Below are positions 16,801 through 22,187 of a DNA stretch of 22,187 bases, one piece after another. The notes beneath the pieces were generated by a model. It had not been told where the DNA came from and did no database searches. It saw only the letters and a list, made by a program, of their open reading frames with translations. Made by a program: the position numbers and the translations under genes. The DNA comes from CAZWCE01 sp964632505 (GTDB taxonomy: Bacteria; Planctomycetota; Planctomycetia; Pirellulales; Thermoguttaceae): positions 1 to 22,187 of the forward strand of contig CAZWCE010000033.1 of assembly GCA_964632505.1 (NCBI GenBank). Direction: 5' to 3'. Position 1 is the stretch's first letter; the number at the start of each line of letters is the position of its first letter.

Positions 16801-17656
16801 TTCCCGGGAGGAAGAGATCGACATCACCGAGCTGACTCGAGGCATCCGCAATGTTCCTCCCTCGGAAACGCCCGCGAGGAACGACCTCGACGACCTGACC
16901 CGCGGCATTCGCAATCGTCCTCCCGAACAAGACCAGACGCCGGTCACCATCCCGGGCTCGCCTTACGGTACCACTTCGCCGACGGATCCGGAGACTCCCT
17001 CGGAAGAGAACGAGAATGATCCCGATTGGCGCGATCGATATCCCAGACCGGTCGTTGAAACCCAACCTCCGACCCATGAGAATGAAAGACCACTTTACGC
17101 CATTTACGGGGTCCACCAATTTCCACCGGCCCCGCGTGGAGGAGCGGCGGAGTTTCAGGCGTGGAAACGAAAAGTCTCCGACGCGAGAACCTTCCAACCG
17201 GTCTCGAAACCGAGCGGCTACCTCGCTTTTCGGGTCACTGGGGAAATACTGAAACAGTATCGTGAGCATCAGCAAAAGCAGGAAGCCGGAGAGACCGAAG
17301 AGCCGTTCTACCTCTTTCGCCCGGCAGGAAAATACCACCAGACCACCTCGATACCGACACCGTCCGGAAAAATGAACGTACCTTTGATGATGAGCTTTGT
17401 TCGACTCGAACGAGAGGAACCGGTCTGGGTACGGGAAACCACCATCGGTCTCCAAGAAGGCTCTTGGGCCGGACGCATCGAAACGCTCTCCGATCCTCAA
17501 ACCCTCGGTTCCTGGAGCACGAAGTTCCAAGGAAACGAGGTGCATTTCGGTCCCTTACAGTACGATGGCGAAGAAAATTGGAAGCCGGCGACTCGTGAGC
17601 AAGCGGTGCAATTTATGCGTTTTCTCATTCGAGCGCTCGAAAGTATGTTCCGGTAG
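13886..17656 (+). CDS. Very large secreted protein of unknown function
   Basis: 1256-aa exported protein that I do not recognise. Residues 1-25 are a signal peptide (cleavage after SAEA). Residues 26-230 are mixed alpha/beta and contain FMPGTDSDYIFELD (117-130) and, 60 residues on, RKLDVDF (184-190); this spacing of G-T-D-S-D and D-x-D recalls the nucleotidyltransferase fold, but only weakly. Residues 230-535 are helical and rich in Arg, Ala and Glu. A hydrophobic stretch, ALFEAVPTTGVVFLGWTIGYD, spans about 542-562. Residues 600-960 look like long coiled coils, with cysteines only at 730, 840 and 935. At 982-992 and 1003-1013 there is a tandem repeat, ELTRGIRNVPP and DLTRGIRNRPP. A Pro/Thr/Glu linker (about 1014-1066) leads to a beta-rich C-terminal domain (1067-1256). 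Base use resembles the neighbours, so recent transfer is not obvious. Probably co-transcribed with the PDZ/TPR gene 59 bases downstream. Confidence 0.88.
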   Translation: MPKKALPCYSLCLLLCFTLLPSAEAELPKVVLETMSQAAEDLKANRPSTLSDAQKSLLVWYNDDINRAEMSGWFEGNPDLYQASQQVHAEVSSTVAGNVANDVNAGFDVQTRLQPDFMPGTDSDYIFELDPNSADPVDDVRKLQRGYNDNLNDFMRRSIDNDPKVRAALEAEGVHFEPRSDWHRKLDVDFMADPRTVSQSQFEEIAKLNNDAYTRREAADFERISRASDGTAVTPEMYTGYVDEMRDFIKKKRDKIAKIRKNPDLLSDPDALADYHRLMAQENKYISRIEAANKHLRGQEGLMPTTRPQASSTYVVHYDEQGKAVIRQRSDKTLAKRASSRVHGNLGISTVGNTLGGQVENRALIELSESMAEAARRNPARWGRASEDIARMVEHMSPSEKGRLIESIKRRSGPKMAEQVAEAMRKRAGATEGGARARMGRAAGQLDDALRGALGVSDDLSRMGRMRRGFNEAASKALGGLDQISRGAVAVEVVMAADSMRDLITHTMKATDPNITDEEADEHFEKAMQASKALVAQGALGALFEAVPTTGVVFLGWTIGYDGTNYILTNTETGEVFNRGVLDYFDSHKKAQEDAWNDIQDYIGWESDRSRAADQLADLESSLIDAIKEGRVVLKPGGSVKNVIEMIRRGDILGAREWIEQVDSSNATAIVDHLQEELLFLYQLAGKINADHERMQAESQTAQQQRTIANGYLAQLEDLRDKLSEVNTNCERVSELKARIQEDSQGAVKMEKLVQDSLGMIDSRAKRADTEGERQRLLSAFRVTSEAAGKIGAAARHARDLNQELTEIVEAAQKAGVEYSRGQLAAEQGLYAAQQGISACHRVDSIAERHAEHFQDLAQRRAFLLGQIARMREALAEQPAAIARLAGIEQGVQGVRPGPPTESVTARSRTTREDLEHLQQRLRSIPAELVDPEACGGQETEDDAVAVAEQASRQADARVAKSERVLDGIDIDSREEEIDITELTRGIRNVPPSETPARNDLDDLTRGIRNRPPEQDQTPVTIPGSPYGTTSPTDPETPSEENENDPDWRDRYPRPVVETQPPTHENERPLYAIYGVHQFPPAPRGGAAEFQAWKRKVSDARTFQPVSKPSGYLAFRVTGEILKQYREHQQKQEAGETEEPFYLFRPAGKYHQTTSIPTPSGKMNVPLMMSFVRLEREEPVWVRETTIGLQEGSWAGRIETLSDPQTLGSWSTKFQGNEVHFGPLQYDGEENWKPATREQAVQFMRFLIRALESMFR
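16832..16927 (+). repeat. Tandem 11-residue coding repeat
   Basis: Two in-frame copies 63 bases apart encode LTRGIRNVPP and LTRGIRNRPP inside the large orphan protein, with acidic residues before each. The DNA copies differ at several third positions while the peptide is kept, which suggests selection on the peptide. They flank the start of a disordered linker and could be a short linear binding motif. Confidence 0.7.
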
Positions 17657-17715
17657 TTCCTGCCGTGGGGTAGAGCGTCCATGGCAAATTCATGCGCATC
17701 GGTTGAGGAGATAGG

Positions 17716-19773
17716 ATGATGGTATTGAATTTCATGAAGAAGGGGGGGGCGATTCTCCTCGCCTTATTCGTTCATAGTGTTTCTTTCTCGGCGGAAGCCG
17801 GGCAGGAACGCGATATCAAGGAGTTCTTCGGCATCAGTCCAGGCATGTCGCAGGTCGAGGCCTTTGCTGAAGAGAACTGGAAGGAAGCGCCGGTCGCCAT
17901 GGGCAGTTCTGCCAATGGGCTGGTGCATTATGAATTTGAGATCGATCCCTGGGAAAAAGTGATCGTCTATCTCGTCGATTTCACAATCGTCGGCATCGAT
18001 CTGATTCCTCCCTCGAAATACACCGCACAAGAGATCGGAGAAGCGTTTGAGTTGGGTACACTGAAAAAGATCGAAAGTATCCCTCCTCTGGCCGATTTCG
18101 CGATGACTCGGTTCCAGGGCGATTGGTTGGAATCGCCTCGCGCGTATGTCCTCCTGAAAATAGAACAAGATGATGCCCCCTCGCTGGTCGAACGGATTCG
18201 ATTTTTCGGAAACAAGCCGTTCGATCTGAAAAAACCGACGCCACCGGATCCCGATCTGCCCGAGGCCCCTGTCGTTCCTCCACCACCACCGGCACCGATG
18301 CCGGGAAAGGTCTCATCGCCGAATGAAAAAAGCAAAAATGAGTCTCCTTCGATAAAAGTCCCCCCCTCTTCCCGGAAGACGATGAAATTCCACGATGCCG
18401 TTCCAGGCGAGACGACGCGTGATCAATTGCGCAACCTTCCAAAGTGGAAGAGCCCTCTCAGAACGGTCGATAACAGCGTCGACTTCGATTTCTACGAATA
18501 TTTCCAAGTCACGCCGACAGGAAAACAAAGGATGGGATATCGAAAATATGAACAAATGAAAAACCTTGCAGAGAAAGGGGCACTCAGCCACGAACAGGCA
18601 AAGAAGTGGGAAATCATGCGCGATCCCCTCGGCCTCAACGGCGTGACGCTCCTCTATTACGATGGAATCGCCCCTTGGGAAAAAGTGGTGATCCAAGTGC
18701 AGGAGGGGCTTGTTTGGAACATCGACGCATTTCCGCCGGCTGGAACGACCGTCGAAGAGATCGAAAATTCGGCCCTCGATCTTCGTGAGCCGATGGTCGA
18801 TCGCGAGGACGCCCTCGATGTCGAGCCCGGCCGGGAAGTGATTGCAAAAGAATCGCAGGCCGAAAGAATACTTCCCTTTTATACACCCCAGGGATTGCGT
18901 GTCGGACCGGTCAGTTTCCCCTCTCAGTTGCGCTATGTCGAATACGGTAATCGGCGAGTTGGACTGTTTTATCACCCCAGAAGGAACTCTTTCGATCCTG
19001 GAAATCGTTCAGTGGGGGAAGTCAGAATGGTTCGCTTTTTCGCCGATGTCCCGGAACGCTACCCGATTTTGGGGATCTCTCTACAAAAAATTTCCAGCAC
19101 AGGAAGTTTTCCCAAATCATTTCAAAGGGAAGAACACGTCGCGGTCACCGCTATCATCGGGGATTCTTCCGCGGAGAAAGCCGGTTTTCAAGTCGACGAC
19201 ATCCTTCTTTCGGTCAATGGTCGAGAAGCGAAGGATGTTCAACAGACTCGCCGTCTGGTGCTGGATTGTCCCATCGATTCTCCCAGCGAGTTTCTTATCT
19301 GGCGCGATAAGGAAATGCGCACGATCCACGCAGCTCCGATCATACAGCCGATCCCGCAGGCCTATTCGCGTCGATGCGGTTTCTTTCTCGAACATCAAGC
19401 ACCAGAGGCGGCCATTCGGGACGCGAACGTTGTATTGGAAATCGAACCGGAGAATGTTCCGATGCTCGTGAATCGAGCGGTCGGGTACGAGGCTTGCAAG
19501 GATCACGAACGCGCGGAGGCCGATTTGGATCGTGCCGTCGAACTCGACGACACCTTCGCCCCTGCTTACGCCAACCGTGGTCTCCTTTCGGAAAAAAGAG
19601 GAGAAAATGCTCAGGCGCTGGAGGATTACTCCAAGGCGTTGCGTTTGGCTCCCAACTATCGCTTCGCCTACCGTGGTCGTGCCCGATTGTATCGCAAACT
19701 GGGAGAAATCGAGAAGGCAGCCGAAGACGAAGCGATCCTTCAAAAATTAGAAGCCGAGAACGCGGGACTTTGA
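17716..19773 (+). CDS. Secreted protein with duplicated modules, PDZ and TPR
   Basis: 685-aa exported protein, not a named family I know. Residues 1-28 are a signal peptide. Two related N-terminal modules follow: about 35-165, with FFGISPGMSQVEAF and NGLVHYEFEIDPWEKV, and about 222-360, with FHDAVPGETTRDQL and NGVTLLYYDGIAPWEKV; both share PWEKV followed by a G/NID-x-x-PP strand. The PGMSxxEA opening recalls the small BamE/SmpA-like fold (inference). A Pro-rich linker (174-220) separates them. A PDZ domain spans about 450-535, with AIIGDSSAEKAGFQVDDILL and SVNGREAKDV. TPR repeats cover about 550-675, for example EAAIRDANVVLEIEPEN and ALEDYSKALRLAPNY. No protease domain is present, so this looks like a periplasmic scaffold. 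GAGGAGATAGG precedes the ATG; a second ATG follows directly at 17719. A run of eight G lies in codons 9-11. Confidence 0.9.
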   Translation: MMVLNFMKKGGAILLALFVHSVSFSAEAGQERDIKEFFGISPGMSQVEAFAEENWKEAPVAMGSSANGLVHYEFEIDPWEKVIVYLVDFTIVGIDLIPPSKYTAQEIGEAFELGTLKKIESIPPLADFAMTRFQGDWLESPRAYVLLKIEQDDAPSLVERIRFFGNKPFDLKKPTPPDPDLPEAPVVPPPPPAPMPGKVSSPNEKSKNESPSIKVPPSSRKTMKFHDAVPGETTRDQLRNLPKWKSPLRTVDNSVDFDFYEYFQVTPTGKQRMGYRKYEQMKNLAEKGALSHEQAKKWEIMRDPLGLNGVTLLYYDGIAPWEKVVIQVQEGLVWNIDAFPPAGTTVEEIENSALDLREPMVDREDALDVEPGREVIAKESQAERILPFYTPQGLRVGPVSFPSQLRYVEYGNRRVGLFYHPRRNSFDPGNRSVGEVRMVRFFADVPERYPILGISLQKISSTGSFPKSFQREEHVAVTAIIGDSSAEKAGFQVDDILLSVNGREAKDVQQTRRLVLDCPIDSPSEFLIWRDKEMRTIHAAPIIQPIPQAYSRRCGFFLEHQAPEAAIRDANVVLEIEPENVPMLVNRAVGYEACKDHERAEADLDRAVELDDTFAPAYANRGLLSEKRGENAQALEDYSKALRLAPNYRFAYRGRARLYRKLGEIEKAAEDEAILQKLEAENAGL

Positions 19774-20239
19774 GCTTTTTGCACCACCATTAGGCCGGTC
19801 GACTGTCCGACTCGAAGAGGATGAAGATGACCAGCGAAATGAATTCGTTCTCCAGGGCAGCATTTCAGGTCAGCGATTTCCCATGACGAAAAGCGCAATC
19901 TTTCCGAAACTTGGCATTGATGGCTTCTTCGCGCGATTCTCCGTTTTTTCAGGCTCAGTTCACGAAGATAGCAAACTCCGTCATATTGATAGGTAATGGT
20001 CGCAAAGGCACGATCGAAATCCAACTCCCGGCGATCGATGAACAAAATCCCCCGAGAATCGACCAACAAGCAAGGAAGTTTCTGAACTTCATGTTTGTCT
20101 CCCGAAGTTCAAAAGAGCGGCGTGAAAAAATAATATCCACAAGTAGCGTTCGAGGGTCTATTCAACGGCGTTGGGCAGCGCGTTGGAGGGGCTCCCACCG
20201 GAGGCGATGGCAAGAGCAGAACCTGAACCACCAGAACAT
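19774..20239. other. Convergent spacer, no supported gene
   Basis: 466 bases between the PDZ/TPR gene (+) and the glycosidase-like gene (-). Open frames occur on both strands (20069-19740 minus, 109 codons, running into the PDZ/TPR gene; 19911-20414 plus, running into the glycosidase gene), but neither has a ribosome binding site or a recognisable domain. GGAGGGGCTCC near 20186 is a short palindrome without a T-run, so I do not call a terminator. Confidence 0.5.
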
Positions 20240-21844
20240 CTACTTCCCCCATTCCTCGAATGATAATTTGATTCGATCCAGCATCGGTTTCGATTCGTTC
20301 TCCGTCGTATCGGTGACACGGAATTCAAATCCGAAACCGAATCCCGAGGGCAAATTCGTCAAATCGATCTTCGCCGGAGAAACCTCAACATGTTTTGAGA
20401 GTTCTTTCGCGTAGTCGTACGTTTCTTCGACTTCCCTCCAGTCGGTCCACTGGTCGAGGTCGCCGTCATTATCGGTGTCGACGCCGACGCGCACCTCGAC
20501 CTTCTTTACCCATGGCCCCGGGCTTACCCAATCCGTCTTTTGTTGAGTCCACAGATAGAACCGCCCCTCGGCAAAGCCGATATCGGGGTCGGGATGCCCA
20601 CTGCCGATCTGGCCGCACCAATGAAAGGGTTCATTGATGTCGCTGCTGGTGAACCGGGCGACCGCCATTTTGTGACCGCCGATCGGATCGAAATCGCCGA
20701 AGAGATAATATTGCGAGCCGATGCAGATGGCCGCCCAATCACCGTAGGCCTCCTGCTCGGGCTCATGCACCTGGTACTCGGCGATATTTGTTTTGAAGTC
20801 CGGATGCTGAAGCCAGTGCGGATGTTTATAAGTGGCCATCTCACCGGTAGGCTCGGTTCGATTGTCCACTGCGGGGGCGAGGATCTCGTAGCCGATCGGG
20901 CCATCGTCACTCACCGCATGACCGGCCAGAGGGGAATCCCACGACCGCTTGCTCGCGTTGATGGGGCTCCAATCCTCGTAGATCACATGGAAACGACCTT
21001 GCTTGTCGAGGATGAACCCCGCATCCGAACCATCGGACGGATCCTGGAACGCCATGCCGAGGTTTTTGCCGGGCTTGCCGTCGGTCAAATCTTCGTCCAC
21101 GTAAACGTGCGGATCCTGGTCGTTGGGGTAGTCGTAGAAAAGATACACCTTGCCGTCGACTTGCTCGGCGGAGGTTACCCAACGAGAGAAACGCTCGGTG
21201 ACCGGCCCGTGGTGCACCCAGTGGACCATGTCGCGACTCTCCCAGGCATGATATCCGCCGGTGTCTTTTTTCAGCCCCCCCGGGGCTCGGAATTGATTCG
21301 CCCATGGCGTGGTGAGTAGAGGAACATCGAATCCCTCGAGCTTTGCCGGCTGGGGAATGAACGGCTCATCGGTTTTTCCTTGGCCGCTTTTATTCCGAAC
21401 GCCGGGCTTGCCGTAACGCCCGAAGGCCCAGTAGTTGTCCGGTCCCATCTGCAGGAAGACCGGCGCGTCCTGCAAATTCGCGGGACCAAGGTTGTCGATC
21501 GGTTTCCAGTTCTGCCAGATGGGCGACTGTTTCACCACAATCGATTTCGCGTTTTGCTTGTGCTCGAATCGAATGATCTTGCTGCGGAATGTCCCGGTCT
21601 TTTCAACCAACGCTGCCATTCCTTCTTCGATTTCGAGACCGGTTTGGTCGGCCGTCGCCTCGGACCACTCTTGTTGCGTATCGATGCCCCAGTCCGAGAC
21701 ACCTTCCGTTTCCTCCATCACAACAACAAAATTCGGTTTCTGTGAGGGGTTGCCGGCGAGTTCTTCCGCCTTCGTGAAGTGGTCCGCCGAGGACAGCAGC
21801 ATCGGAAAGATAAGACAAAATGATGTTCGAAAATGAAAACTCAT
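20240..21844 (-). CDS. Secreted glycosidase-like beta-propeller protein
   Basis: 534-aa exported protein with the look of the five-bladed propeller glycosidase superfamily (GH43/GH32/GH117-like). It is rich in W, Y, D and G, with repeated blade strands such as APVFLQMGPDNYWAFGRYG, GKVYLFYDYPND, GRFHVIYEDWS, SQYYLFGDFDP and EGRFYLWTQQ. Acidic residues in HPDPDIGF and FGDFDPIGGHK are candidates for the active site. Residues 1-25 or so are a signal peptide (SFCLIFPMLLSSADHFTKA). Near the C-terminus DTDNDGDLD (456-464) is a calcium-binding loop of the thrombospondin-3/EF type. The frame is open to 21895, but the ATG at 21844 has CGAGG upstream and begins the signal. A strong promoter candidate lies 54 bases upstream. 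It probably cleaves or binds a glycan; substrate and exact family are uncertain. Confidence 0.85.
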   Translation of the reverse strand: MSFHFRTSFCLIFPMLLSSADHFTKAEELAGNPSQKPNFVVVMEETEGVSDWGIDTQQEWSEATADQTGLEIEEGMAALVEKTGTFRSKIIRFEHKQNAKSIVVKQSPIWQNWKPIDNLGPANLQDAPVFLQMGPDNYWAFGRYGKPGVRNKSGQGKTDEPFIPQPAKLEGFDVPLLTTPWANQFRAPGGLKKDTGGYHAWESRDMVHWVHHGPVTERFSRWVTSAEQVDGKVYLFYDYPNDQDPHVYVDEDLTDGKPGKNLGMAFQDPSDGSDAGFILDKQGRFHVIYEDWSPINASKRSWDSPLAGHAVSDDGPIGYEILAPAVDNRTEPTGEMATYKHPHWLQHPDFKTNIAEYQVHEPEQEAYGDWAAICIGSQYYLFGDFDPIGGHKMAVARFTSSDINEPFHWCGQIGSGHPDPDIGFAEGRFYLWTQQKTDWVSPGPWVKKVEVRVGVDTDNDGDLDQWTDWREVEETYDYAKELSKHVEVSPAKIDLTNLPSGFGFGFEFRVTDTTENESKPMLDRIKLSFEEWGK

Positions 21845-21897
21845 AACAACCTCGTTGATTTGTAGTTGACCTGACGCGAAAGCCCGGATGAGCATTC

Positions 21898-21926
21898 ATT
21901 ATACCGAGGCTGCAAGAAGAACTCAA
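21898..21926 (-). promoter_or_regulatory. Sigma-70-like promoter of the glycosidase-like gene
   Basis: Minus strand TTGAGT (21926-21921, four of six) and a perfect TATAAT (21903-21898) are 17 bases apart. The start codon at 21844 is 54 bases downstream. This is the best promoter match I see in the window. Confidence 0.6.
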
Positions 21927-22062
21927 CGATGCAGGACGGGCAACCTGCCCTAGTTTTTTTGGTCCCGGGGCTATTGAGAGTAACGATTGGGGGGATGATT
22001 CTGGAGTGTGTCAGCGGAGTGAGGGTGGAAGGGGAGCCGACGCCGGAACGGAAGCGACGCAT

Positions 22063-22100
22063 CTCTCGATGTTGGCCCAGGATTCACAAATGGTTCAGCG
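22063..22100 (+). repeat. Dispersed intergenic repeat, weak copy C
   Basis: CTCTCGATGTTGGCCCAGGATTCAC and the following bases align with the middle of copy B (CTCTGGATGTTCGCCCTGGGTTCAC) with scattered mismatches. A GTGGAAGG about 40 bases earlier also has a counterpart upstream of copy B, so the element may be longer with an internal deletion. Less certain than A and B. Confidence 0.4.
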
Positions 22101-22187
22101 TTGTTGCAGGTCTCCGGAACCGCAAAAAAATGGGGCGTGCGTTCAGTTTGACAGCACACCGGGAAAAACAGGGCAGATAGGGAATTA

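Larger units (their letters stand above)
21845..22187. other. Terminal spacer with promoter and repeat copy C
   Basis: 343 bases from the glycosidase-like gene to the window end. It holds the promoter at 21898-21926 and a weak third copy of the dispersed repeat at 22063-22100. No supported gene; a short minus frame at 22159-21971 crosses the repeat and resembles the spurious frame over copy B. Confidence 0.5.

Noticed and set aside
20186..20196. GGAGGGGCTCC palindrome as a terminator
   Set aside because: Stem of only four pairs and no T-run on either side.

Overview
The window looks like chromosome of a planctomycete or a close relative in the PVC group. This is inferred from gene content: a secreted formylglycine-type sulfatase, a secreted DUF1593 (Sde182-like) protein, a secreted beta-propeller glycosidase-like protein, very large secreted proteins of unknown function, loosely packed genes on both strands and long spacers. 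I see no rRNA, tRNA, CRISPR array, transposase or phage gene, and no marker gene that fixes the genus.

Layout. 326-1969 (+): AbgT-family transporter. 3184-2180 (-): two-gene operon of a lipoprotein glutathione peroxidase and a pyridoxamine-phosphate-oxidase-fold protein. 3805-5256 (+): secreted sulfatase. 5398-7635 (+): DUF1295 reductase-like membrane protein, a cyclopropane-synthase-like methyltransferase and a DUF2177 membrane protein, tightly coupled. 10933-7627 (-): FAD amine-oxidase-type oxidoreductase, DUF1365 protein and a second, classical cyclopropane-fatty-acid-synthase-like enzyme, also coupled. The two arms meet tail to tail with stop codons overlapping by 9 bases. 12734-11289 (-): DUF1593 protein. 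13886-19773 (+): two-gene unit of a 1256-residue secreted orphan and a 685-residue secreted protein with duplicated N-terminal modules, a PDZ domain and TPR repeats. 21844-20240 (-): secreted glycosidase-like protein.

How they may work together. The six genes between 5398 and 10933 form one fatty-acyl modification locus: two SAM-dependent enzymes of the CFA family, a flavoprotein that could oxidise or desaturate acyl chains, a reductase-like membrane protein and two accessory proteins. Similar sets elsewhere make cyclopropane, methylated or furan fatty acids, often under oxidative-stress control; the product here is unknown. The sulfatase, DUF1593 and propeller proteins fit scavenging of sulfated or plant/algal polysaccharides but are single genes, not one cluster. 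The 1256-aa/685-aa pair is the best candidate for something undescribed.

An imperfect repeat of about 50 bases occurs only in spacers (3540-3590, 11137-11187 and a weaker copy at 22063-22100). Four sigma-70-like promoter candidates are listed; all promoter calls come from reading by eye.
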